From: Chryseobacterium indicum
GTDB lineage: Bacteria; Bacteroidota; Bacteroidia; Flavobacteriales; Weeksellaceae
Reading direction: 5' to 3'
NCBI RefSeq assembly: GCF_021504595.1
Contig: NZ_JACSGT010000002.1
Location: 434,001-498,000, forward strand
DNA length: 64,000 nucleotides
Shown piece after piece: positions 17,584-24,345 of this stretch (position 1 is the first letter of the stretch; each line of letters opens with the position of its first letter). The translations under genes were made by a program, and so were the position numbers. Under the pieces are notes generated by a model. The model saw only the letters and a list, made by a program, of their open reading frames with translations, made no database searches and was not told the origin of the DNA.

Positions 17584-17676
17584 AAAACGGTTGGAGGAAG
17601 TCTTATAACTCAATGATGTGGGTTGAGAATCGTATGTACAAAAAACCATTCTCAGACAGAAGGTCGAGAAAAAACA

Positions 17677-17713
17677 TAAAAAAAAGGCTGTTTTCACGAG
17701 TTGTGATACAGCC
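17677..17713 (-). terminator. Terminator of the nine-gene operon
   Basis: On the minus strand GGCTGT (17713-17708) pairs with ACAGCC (17691-17686) and a run of eight or more T follows. Confidence 0.8.
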
Positions 17714-17723
17714 TCTAATATTT

Positions 17724-18611
17724 TTATTTTCCGGAAATGGCTTTTAAGATAATAGGTTCCAAATTGGAAGGAAGATCCGCAGATTTGATCTGATAATTTT
17801 TAATTTTCATTTCTTTGAACCAGTTTTCCCAGTATTCTTTGATGACGGCTTCTTCGAAAGGATTTCCTTTTTCCGGATTGATTCCTAAGACGATGACTTC
17901 GAGGTTGTTCAGATTATCATTTGCTTTTACAAAGCCGAATTTATTTTTTTCTATAACTTCTTTAAAGTTGGAAGTCGTAAGATGATTGGCATTGATGAGT
18001 TTGCCGGTAAGATAAGAGGTTTTGCTTCCTTCCGAAAATTTTGTGTTTTCGTGATACATATATCCGTCGGTAAGAATAAATAATATGTTTCTGTGGTCGT
18101 TTTTAATGCAGTAATCCTTTACCTTATTTTTAAAAAATTCCCAAATGTCAGAACCTACATAATTTCCGTCTTTTATGGCTGACTGATAGATCGTTGTCGG
18201 TAATTCCGAATATTTTTTATCCACCTGATCAAAATAGTTTCTGGGAGTGTTTTTATCAAAGGAAACTTTCAGCTCTTTGGTAAGTTCATTCATTTTCGGA
18301 TCTAATGGTTCCGGATTGAAGAAAACCTGCATCTGATCTTCGTAGGTAATGATTTTTTTAGATTTGATGTGGTTTAAAAATCCTTTTTCAATCGCTTTGA
18401 TGTACTCGGTATCTCTCTGGAAATATTCCATTGTGGGATTCGGGTTCGTTTCAGGATCGATTCTGTCGGATAAATCAATTAAAATACTCAGGTTGATGTT
18501 GTTGGGATCAGCAATAACGGTATCTTTTTTCTCATCATTTGTTTGTCCGGGTTCATGTTTATTGCATGAAACCAAAGAAATAATCATTAATAAATAAAAT
18601 ATTTTTTTCAT
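17724..18611 (-). CDS. VWA-like lipoprotein, last gene of the nine-gene operon
   Basis: A 295-residue predicted lipoprotein: signal MKKIFYLLMIISLVSC with a lipobox ending in Cys at residue 16. The mature part begins with an acidic linker, then ILIDLSDRIDPE, which resembles the first strand and metal-site (DxS) of a von Willebrand A domain, and later ILFILTDGYMYHE, the usual second motif. The start is set at 18611, because the longer form from 18644 would bury the signal peptide. VWA domains bind proteins, so it may be an envelope adaptor for the membrane protein encoded 10 bp upstream. Exact function unknown. Confidence 0.8.
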   Translation of the reverse strand: MKKIFYLLMIISLVSCNKHEPGQTNDEKKDTVIADPNNINLSILIDLSDRIDPETNPNPTMEYFQRDTEYIKAIEKGFLNHIKSKKIITYEDQMQVFFNPEPLDPKMNELTKELKVSFDKNTPRNYFDQVDKKYSELPTTIYQSAIKDGNYVGSDIWEFFKNKVKDYCIKNDHRNILFILTDGYMYHENTKFSEGSKTSYLTGKLINANHLTTSNFKEVIEKNKFGFVKANDNLNNLEVIVLGINPEKGNPFEEAVIKEYWENWFKEMKIKNYQIKSADLPSNLEPIILKAISGK

Positions 18612-18621
18612 ATTCTGTAAT

Positions 18622-19962
18622 TTATAAGGATGATAAATAAACAAGGTTCTGATTGTCCGAATTGGCTCCTACAGTTTCCAGATTGGTATTATACGTAGAA
18701 ATGCATTCATCAATCATGGTCTGTTTTTCCGTTCTGGAAACGGCAATTTTCTCTCCGATAAACGTGATCCAGCCCTGAACATATTCCGAAGCATACAGCT
18801 TGTAATCTTTGGTAGGAATAATTACGCCGTCGATAATATTCTGAAGTTCCTCAATTCTTCCTCTTATTTTAATGATGGATTCTTTTATATTTCCGATAGC
18901 CGCAAGAATTTCTTCAATTTCTTTCTTTAAAACATTAATTTTTTCCTGAAAAAATTCTACTCTTTTCTGTCTGATTTCCTGTTCGTTTTTAATCTTATCC
19001 TTTTCGCGGTGTTCTTTCATTACAAAGTCGAAAACGAGTCCCCAGATAATATACACGATGAATCCTGCGAAGATAATTTCCCAAAACTGATTTTTGGTAA
19101 AAGCAATTTTAAGATCGAATGGAAGAGAATCAAAAGTTTTTTCTACATCATATATTTTTTTTTCAATTTCATACGCTAAAATGACATCAAAAATAAAAGT
19201 CACCATAAGTAATAAACCGAGTTTGATATAATTGGCTGTAGTTTTATTTTCTCCAAACATATGGATCAAAAAACCTAATCCAAGAAATACAAAAGGAATT
19301 AAAACGACAAAAGCAGCTTCGGTTGAACCATCATTCCAGGCTTTAGCTAATGCCTGTGGATCAAAAACACTTTGTATCACAGTGCTTTTTGCGTCAAAAC
19401 CTTTAAAAAAGGCAGAATAGGAAGTTGAAATATAAAATACTCCTAAATATAAAGTTATCGGGATTAAAAGAAATAGCCCAATTATAAATTTTGCTGAAGC
19501 TCCTTTTGTGGCTTTTACATTATATTTTTCGGGATTTCGGGGAAGATCAATGATTTCTGAGTTTAAGGTTTCAATGGTTTGCTGATGGCTTTCTACTTCC
19601 TTGCTTTTGGTTTTCAGCTGTTCTTCCTTGGTTTCCTGCGAAACAATGAGTGCTTTAATTTCTGTTTCGCGGTTCTTCTGTTCATTCACATAAGACTCTT
19701 TCAGCTGTTGCTGTTTTTCCACCATTTCTTTTTCTTCATTCTGAAATTTCGAGTAAACGGCATCCAGACAGATGGAAAGGGTAGAGTGGTTTCCGCTGGT
19801 TCGGGAACTGTCCCGATAGCCGGATTCGTGGTAGGTTCTTTTGCGTGTTTCCTCAGAAGACTCTTCGTCGGTATTTACTTCAGTTTTCGGAAGCTGCTCT
19901 TCTTTGGGTTCTGCGGGAACAGATTTTAGTTTAAATAAATTTTTTATACTGGTGGTATCCAT
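18622..19962 (-). CDS. Coiled-coil membrane protein of unknown function
   Basis: A 446-residue protein. Order of parts: polar start (1-60), a coiled coil rich in K/E/Q (about 70-145), four membrane segments (about 158-181, 219-240, 246-268, 293-315), a second coiled coil (about 318-372) and a mixed C-terminal part. No family was recognised. It lies 5 bp from the TerB-like gene and 10 bp from the VWA lipoprotein gene, suggesting an envelope complex of these products; this is inference from the operon only. Confidence 0.75.
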   Translation of the reverse strand: MDTTSIKNLFKLKSVPAEPKEEQLPKTEVNTDEESSEETRKRTYHESGYRDSSRTSGNHSTLSICLDAVYSKFQNEEKEMVEKQQQLKESYVNEQKNRETEIKALIVSQETKEEQLKTKSKEVESHQQTIETLNSEIIDLPRNPEKYNVKATKGASAKFIIGLFLLIPITLYLGVFYISTSYSAFFKGFDAKSTVIQSVFDPQALAKAWNDGSTEAAFVVLIPFVFLGLGFLIHMFGENKTTANYIKLGLLLMVTFIFDVILAYEIEKKIYDVEKTFDSLPFDLKIAFTKNQFWEIIFAGFIVYIIWGLVFDFVMKEHREKDKIKNEQEIRQKRVEFFQEKINVLKKEIEEILAAIGNIKESIIKIRGRIEELQNIIDGVIIPTKDYKLYASEYVQGWITFIGEKIAVSRTEKQTMIDECISTYNTNLETVGANSDNQNLVYLSSL

Positions 19963-19967
19963 GATGG

Positions 19968-20375
19968 TTAGTTTTTGAGTTCATATAAAATTTCACTTTT
20001 AGGCTTTCCTGTTCGTATCGCTTCAATGAGGTAATCTACGATGGCGGTTACATTTTCTTCCATAAACCCGAACATCAGAACGTACTTTTGCATCGTGGTA
20101 TATTCATTCGGGGAAACAATTCCGTCTGCCCAGATCATAACGGTAAGATCGTACAGATAATCTATTTTTTCTTCGATTGTCTGCGGAATCAGCGACTTCA
20201 TATTGAGCGGGTTCAGAAGGATCTCGTCTAAATTTTTTGATGAGATGCCTCTTTCTTCGGCGCAGTTATAAAGCATTTTCAATTCAAGGGCACTGAAATC
20301 GTCATCACAGATCGCCATTTGATACAGCCTTAAGAAATGCGCTTTAAGATGTTCCGTAATGTTGTTATTTTCCAT
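19968..20375 (-). CDS. TerB-like protein
   Basis: A 135-residue helical protein with two similar acidic segments, ICDDDFSALELKMLY (about residues 18-32) and IWADGIVSPNEYTTM (about 81-95). This duplicated D-x-x-x-S/P-x-E layout is typical of the TerB (tellurite-resistance/ co-metallochaperone-like) fold. TerB-family proteins often act with membrane or VWA proteins in stress systems; here a VWA-like lipoprotein is two genes downstream. No signal peptide, so it should be cytoplasmic. Overlaps the preceding gene by 11 bp. Confidence 0.65.
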   Translation of the reverse strand: MENNNITEHLKAHFLRLYQMAICDDDFSALELKMLYNCAEERGISSKNLDEILLNPLNMKSLIPQTIEEKIDYLYDLTVMIWADGIVSPNEYTTMQKYVLMFGFMEENVTAIVDYLIEAIRTGKPKSEILYELKN

Positions 20376-20781
20376 GATTGTCTTCTTCCTTTGGTTTTTT
20401 AGGATTAATAATTCGGTCTCTGGATACAGCTCTTTGATGGATGGGAACTGAAGGTTGTGAAGTTTCCCCGGTAATTTCTTCTTCCTTTTTCTGCTCGGTT
20501 TTTTCGACGAAACCTATCAGCAGAAATAAAATTCCTGTAACAACATCAATCGGAATCCACACACTTTTCCTTAACAGATAAATGGGAAGCACAGGATTGA
20601 AAAGAATAAGGATGATAAGGAAAATTATACTGAAGTAATGCTGCTTAAAGGTTAATGTATTGTACAAAACCAATAAAGCTCCTGCGGAAACAAGGATTCT
20701 GAGAAAAGTATAATATTCTATAGGAAGTCTGAAGATACCGATGAAACAGCATAACGCACAGAAGGTGAGAAATGGTTTCAT
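20365..20781 (-). CDS. Small membrane protein, DUF6804-like
   Basis: A 138-residue protein with four hydrophobic segments within residues 1-93 and a polar, Glu/Lys-rich tail. The segment FNPVLPIYLLRKSVWIPIDV resembles the conserved part of DUF6804 small membrane proteins. No function is known. Its 3' end overlaps the TerB-like gene by 11 bp, supporting co-translation. Confidence 0.6.
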   Translation of the reverse strand: MKPFLTFCALCCFIGIFRLPIEYYTFLRILVSAGALLVLYNTLTFKQHYFSIIFLIILILFNPVLPIYLLRKSVWIPIDVVTGILFLLIGFVEKTEQKKEEEITGETSQPSVPIHQRAVSRDRIINPKKPKEEDNHGK

Positions 20782-20792
20782 ATGCTGTACTA

Positions 20793-21008
20793 TTAAAATC
20801 CTGTCCGAAGGTTGTATTTGTAATTAAAACGGCTTTCAGACATGAACAGAAATGCAAAGAAATCGATAACGGAAATAATGACAGGAATAAAAGTCCAGCA
20901 AAATAGCAGGTAAAGAATTCCCATAATGTTCTGCCCCAGATAAAATCTGTGGATGCCTATTCCTCCAAGGAAAAAAGCAAGTAAGGCGGCGGTAGATTTT
21001 GATTTCAT
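20793..21008 (-). CDS. TM2-domain membrane protein
   Basis: A 71-residue protein, start set at 21008 (MKSKSTAALLAFFLGGIGIH). It carries the TM2 pattern: two membrane helices with GGIGIHRFYLG in the first and a Trp/Pro-containing second helix ending in a D-F motif. TM2 proteins are widespread and of unknown role. The start 45 bp earlier would overlap the upstream gene by 38 bp and lacks conserved sequence. Confidence 0.82.
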   Translation of the reverse strand: MKSKSTAALLAFFLGGIGIHRFYLGQNIMGILYLLFCWTFIPVIISVIDFFAFLFMSESRFNYKYNLRTGF

Positions 21009-21015
21009 AATTTTT

Positions 21016-21642
21016 TTAAACTCGGGATAAAATTTCGTTTTTCTTTGTTTCAAACTCTTCCGGAGAAATAACTCCGCTTTCTTTTAGTCCTTTCAGTTTC
21101 TGTAATAAAGCAAAAGGATCTTCATTTTCAATCAGTAAAGGTTTCTTCTCCTCCTGAAACATCTGAGGCTGTGTAATAATGGGCGTTGCATTATTTACGG
21201 TAACCCCTCCTGCGGAAGCTCTTAAGGTCTCCAGATTTTTTTCTCTTCTTACACCCCGCATTCTTTCTTCCACTTCCTGCGCAAACTGGTATAGCTTTCG
21301 GGCTTGGTTTTTAGGCAGGTAATCCATCATATTGGTAAAATGTTGTGTTGTTTTTACCATAAAAGTTGAACCTACAATCCCTTCTTTAATATGGCAGTCT
21401 GCAACATCTACCCAGCTGTAATCCTGAAAATCCATAGACAAACCAAAGTTTTTGGGTCTGCAGAAAATAATTCTTCTGTTGGTAAGCGCGATGCAGTCGG
21501 GAGATAAATTGAGCACAGGCTTTTTCTGAACGGCAATGTATTCCATAGTTTCCTGCGAGGTGAGCAGACTGTTGATTCTCCCTAAAAGCTTTTCGACGGC
21601 TTTTGGGTCTTGTTCTTCATTTAAAAATTTTTTTAAGTTCAT
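21016..21642 (-). CDS. PH-like domain protein with C-terminal SHOCT motif
   Basis: A 208-residue cytoplasmic protein. Residues about 30-125 look like a bacterial PH-like domain (CIALTNRRIIFCRP then YSWVDVADCHIKEGIVGSTF). The last 35 residues (LLQKLKGLKESGVISPEEF) match the SHOCT (short C-terminal) motif, which is thought to mediate oligomerisation. Membrane-surface binding is the usual inference for such pairs. Third to fifth position in a tightly packed operon. Confidence 0.8.
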   Translation of the reverse strand: MNLKKFLNEEQDPKAVEKLLGRINSLLTSQETMEYIAVQKKPVLNLSPDCIALTNRRIIFCRPKNFGLSMDFQDYSWVDVADCHIKEGIVGSTFMVKTTQHFTNMMDYLPKNQARKLYQFAQEVEERMRGVRREKNLETLRASAGGVTVNNATPIITQPQMFQEEKKPLLIENEDPFALLQKLKGLKESGVISPEEFETKKNEILSRV

Positions 21643-21661
21643 GATGATATTTTGTTTTTAG

Positions 21662-22192
21662 TTATTTTACATCTTTATAAAAAACATAACCTTTCTTTCC
21701 GGAAGATTTTACCTTTACTTTGTACCATGAACCTTCTTTGGAAAGTGGAATCAGCTTTTCGTTTTTGTAAACTCTTACTAGAACGGGAGATTTCAGAGAT
21801 GGCTTTTCGTAAATATTGGTGGTGGCAATTCCGGTAATGTATCGGTTGGAACTAAGATCTACATTTACCTCATCAATAATAATTTTCTGAGGTTTATTGG
21901 ATTTTGTTTTTGAAGAAGTAAAAGTATAAGAATCAATAACTTTATGTTTCTTAGCTTTTCTTTTTTTGGTTGAACTTCTGCCGGAAGAATAACTTTCTGA
22001 AGAGCCGCCGCCGCAAACGCCGCAGGTTCCGCCGCTGCTGCAGTGTCCGCACCGTGAACAGCTGGAACAGGCTGTACAATTGGCAGAGCCTGTGCATCTT
22101 CCTTCGTGTCCTATATTGTCGTTTGCTTTAAAGCAAGAGTTTAAAAGAAAAGAACCGAAGGCGATTATGATGAAGGGTATTAGTTTTTTCAT
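21662..22192 (-). CDS. Cys-rich lipoprotein with SH3-like domain
   Basis: A 176-residue predicted lipoprotein: signal with lipobox LLNSC (Cys 20). A short Cys/Gly/Ser-rich region (about residues 33-64) holds eight or more cysteines in CxxC-type spacing (CTACSSC, CGHC, CGVC), then a basic Ser/Lys linker, then a bacterial SH3-like domain at the C terminus (TNIYEKPSLKSPVLVRVYK, ending in GYVFYKDVK). The Cys cluster may bind metal or form disulphides; SH3b domains often bind wall or protein ligands. Function unknown. Confidence 0.75.
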   Translation of the reverse strand: MKKLIPFIIIAFGSFLLNSCFKANDNIGHEGRCTGSANCTACSSCSRCGHCSSGGTCGVCGGGSSESYSSGRSSTKKRKAKKHKVIDSYTFTSSKTKSNKPQKIIIDEVNVDLSSNRYITGIATTNIYEKPSLKSPVLVRVYKNEKLIPLSKEGSWYKVKVKSSGKKGYVFYKDVK

Positions 22193-22196
22193 GATT

Positions 22197-22535
22197 TTAT
22201 TTTTTTAAAGTTTCATCTGTAATTTCTGCTTCCGGAGCATTCTGTTTTACGGAAGCGATGCCGTTTTCCATTCCGGATTTTGTGCTGTAAAGCTGGCTTT
22301 TCCCAATGATTTCGCCGTTTCTTGCTTTCAGAACGAAATAATCTTTTTGGTTTACAGCGATTCTTCTGTCGTATCTGAAATCGTACTGAGAGTTAATTTT
22401 TACAGATCCGATTCCCTTTAAACACGAAGCTTTCTGAACGTAGCCTTCGCTTGTTAAAATAATTTCACCGTTTGCGGCTTTCAGATTAAACTGATACTCT
22501 TTGTTTACTCTTTGTGTTATGACGAATTTTCCCAT
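22197..22535 (-). CDS. YegP-like DUF1508 protein
   Basis: A 112-residue protein made of two tandem copies of the YegP repeat: FNLKAANGEIILTSEGY (about residues 16-32) and FVLKARNGEIIGKSQLY (about 67-83). The family is widespread, small and of unknown function. Second gene of the operon, 12 bp after the first and 4 bp before the Cys-rich lipoprotein gene. Confidence 0.88.
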   Translation of the reverse strand: MGKFVITQRVNKEYQFNLKAANGEIILTSEGYVQKASCLKGIGSVKINSQYDFRYDRRIAVNQKDYFVLKARNGEIIGKSQLYSTKSGMENGIASVKQNAPEAEITDETLKK

Positions 22536-22547
22536 GGTTGTTGGTTT

Positions 22548-22754
22548 TTATGTGGTATGACATTCTTTAGAACATGTTTTGCATCCATTCGCTTTTGCAT
22601 AGTCTTTTTTAGCTTCTTTTACTGCGCTTTCACAACTGTAAAACATGCCTGAATATTTCCTGTTATTCGGATTCGGAAGAAAGATACAGTCTTCATGATG
22701 TACTTCATGGTCTCCGTTTTCCTGAGCTTTTGTGTGTACGTAATATCTTTTCAT
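22548..22754 (-). CDS. Small Cys/His-rich protein, first gene of the nine-gene operon
   Basis: A 68-residue protein with a HEVHHEDCIFLP segment, a central aromatic stretch (YSGMFYSCESAV) and a terminal GCKTCSKECH cluster, so five Cys and several His that could form a metal site. I do not recognise an established function. The start ATG (22754) is 29 bp downstream of a TACTTTTG -7 element, with the shared dyad operator further upstream. Confidence 0.8.
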   Translation of the reverse strand: MKRYYVHTKAQENGDHEVHHEDCIFLPNPNNRKYSGMFYSCESAVKEAKKDYAKANGCKTCSKECHTT

Positions 22755-22782
22755 AATAATTATTGTGGTTGTTTTTCTGTTC

Positions 22783-22829
22783 CAAAAGTATCACGCTTTG
22801 ATGAGTAATTTTTACGGCTTTCCGTAAAA
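22783..22829 (-). promoter_or_regulatory. Promoter of the nine-gene operon with dyad operator
   Basis: The -7 element TACTTTTG is at 22790-22783 (minus). No TTTG -33 element is present; instead the perfect dyad TTTTACGG-CTTT-CCGTAAAA occupies 22810-22829, its centre 29.5 bp upstream of the -7 element. This is the position expected for an activator that replaces the -33 contact. The same dyad and spacing recur at 23595-23640 and 26583-26628. Confidence 0.75.
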
Positions 22830-22837
22830 CGGGCAAA

Positions 22838-22868
22838 AAATAAAAAACCTTTCAACAAAATTGAAAGG
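22838..22868 (-). terminator. Terminator after the first response regulator
   Basis: CCTTTCAA (22848-22855) pairs with TTGAAAGG (22861-22868), loop of 5; a T-rich run follows on the minus strand. It separates the regulator gene from the nine-gene operon promoter. Confidence 0.75.
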
Positions 22869-22890
22869 CTGTATTGTTTGATTGATATTT

Positions 22891-23556
22891 TTATATGATT
22901 CCGATGTCTTTACAAAATGCGACCAATTGCTCATTGCTTTTAACACTGAGGTCTTCTTTCAGGCTGTTTAATCTTTTTTCGACACTGCTTAAACTGGACG
23001 GGTTGATGTTTTTTTCCTTAAGATGGGTTGGAATATTTTTTTGCAGTACTCCTTTGGAAAGTAGAGAGACAATAACAATATCGTATGCTGAAAATTCATA
23101 ATTATTGAATTTTTTCATCTCCTGCTTCAGATCAAAAGAAAGGTAGTTTTCTCCTATATAAACGGATGCGATAGATTTTTTCAGGTCTTTGGAATCATTT
23201 CTGGCTTTCTGCACATATCCGTTGATCTGGTAGTCAGAGAAAAGATTTTCGATCACTCCGCTTTTACGTTCCGCCGAAAATACAATGACTTTAAGGTCCG
23301 GCTGTAATTCCTTTGCTTTTTTGATGAGGTCTTTACCGTCTTTAAGAGTCTGGGTGTGATGATCTTCCTCATAATAAAGATCTGTAATAAGCAAATCGTA
23401 GGGTTGCTTTTCCCGCAGTGCTTTTTGGATTTTTCCTATGGCATCATCACAGTAATATACATAATCTACTATGGGAATATTCAGATCCTCGAGTGTTTTC
23501 TGTACGGAAATATTGATGCTCTCATGATCTTCAGCTATTAAAATTTTTTTAAACAT
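22891..23556 (-). CDS. DNA-binding response regulator (REC plus LuxR/NarL-like HTH), autoregulated
   Basis: A 221-residue response regulator. The receiver domain has acidic pocket E9-D10, phospho-acceptor D59 (LLITDL) and the conserved Lys in NGYVQKARN. The C-terminal helix-turn-helix (about residues 150-215) resembles the LuxR/NarL type but is diverged. A paralogue follows the histidine kinase upstream; both share the same layout with D59. Its own promoter has a copy of the dyad that also stands in front of the nine-gene operon and the 26656 gene, so autoregulation is likely. The cognate kinase is probably the one at 24346-25983. Confidence 0.88.
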   Translation of the reverse strand: MFKKILIAEDHESINISVQKTLEDLNIPIVDYVYYCDDAIGKIQKALREKQPYDLLITDLYYEEDHHTQTLKDGKDLIKKAKELQPDLKVIVFSAERKSGVIENLFSDYQINGYVQKARNDSKDLKKSIASVYIGENYLSFDLKQEMKKFNNYEFSAYDIVIVSLLSKGVLQKNIPTHLKEKNINPSSLSSVEKRLNSLKEDLSVKSNEQLVAFCKDIGII

Positions 23557-23594
23557 GGTTACAAGGTTTAATTAAATATAAAGGTTTAAGACCT

Positions 23595-23640
23595 CAAAAA
23601 TAGATGCAATTATAATTCTTCCATTACGGATTCACGTAAA
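23595..23640 (-). promoter_or_regulatory. Promoter of the first response regulator with dyad operator
   Basis: The -7 element TATTTTTG is at 23602-23595 (minus). The dyad ATTACGG-ATTC-ACGTAAA at 23623-23640 matches the consensus TTTACGG-N4-CCGTAAA at 12 of 14 arm positions and is centred 29.5 bp upstream of the -7 element, as in the nine-gene operon promoter. Confidence 0.7.
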
Positions 23641-23672
23641 ATAACGAAAAACAGTCAATTTTGATTTTTAAA

Positions 23673-24335
23673 TTAAATCAGACCAATATCTTTACAGATT
23701 ACAATCATCTCGATATTGTTTTTCGCACAGAAGATTTCGCGGAGTTCATTCAGCCTCTTTTCAATCGATCGGATGCTGTATGGTTCCATCCGATGCTCTT
23801 TCAGGTAGGTCTGAATTTCGTTCTGTTTGCATCCTTTGGAAAGAAGCTCAAGAAGTTTAAGGTCGTACTCATCAAGATCACGGGGAATCTTCCTGATCGC
23901 ATTTAAAATATCCTGAGACATCACGGTTTCCCCTTTAAATACTTTTCTAATGGTATTCTTAAGCTCTTTTCCGTCATTTCTCGCCTTGCTTACAAATCCG
24001 TTAATGTGGTACGTTTTATAAAGATCATCAATTATTTTCGATCGGCTTTCTACCGAAAAAACCACCACTTTAAGATCGGGCTGAATTTTTCTGGCTTCAT
24101 AAATCAATTCCTGCCCGCTTTTCAGTTTCTGTGCAATATGGTCTTTTTTAAAAGAGAGATCCGCAATCAGCAGATCATAAGGTGCATTTTCTGCGGCTGC
24201 AGCTTTCAGTCTTTGAAGGGCTTCGTCACAATACGTTACAAAATCGAAACGCGGAATTAATAATTCTTCTAAGGTACTCATGATTCCCAGATTTGCTACT
24301 TCCTGGTCTTCAACAATTAAAGTTTTTCTGAACAT
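23673..24335 (-). CDS. DNA-binding response regulator, paralogue of the neighbouring regulator
   Basis: A 220-residue regulator with receiver domain (E9-D10 pocket, phospho-acceptor D59 in LLIADL, VVFSVESRSK and NGFVSKARN) and a LuxR-like helix-turn-helix near the C terminus (LKLLELLSKGCKQNEIQTYL). It begins 10 bp after the histidine kinase gene, so the two form a kinase-regulator operon. It is clearly homologous to the regulator at 22891-23556, including spacing of all receiver motifs, and the two may share DNA sites or compete for phosphate from the kinase. Confidence 0.88.
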   Translation of the reverse strand: MFRKTLIVEDQEVANLGIMSTLEELLIPRFDFVTYCDEALQRLKAAAAENAPYDLLIADLSFKKDHIAQKLKSGQELIYEARKIQPDLKVVVFSVESRSKIIDDLYKTYHINGFVSKARNDGKELKNTIRKVFKGETVMSQDILNAIRKIPRDLDEYDLKLLELLSKGCKQNEIQTYLKEHRMEPYSIRSIEKRLNELREIFCAKNNIEMIVICKDIGLI

Positions 24336-24345
24336 AACAAAACGG

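Noticed and set aside
17497..17697. Minus-strand frame of 66 codons in the repeat region, rich in Ser, Cys, Phe and Tyr
   Set aside because: It is simply one reading of the 21-bp repeats and overlaps the terminator region; no start signal.
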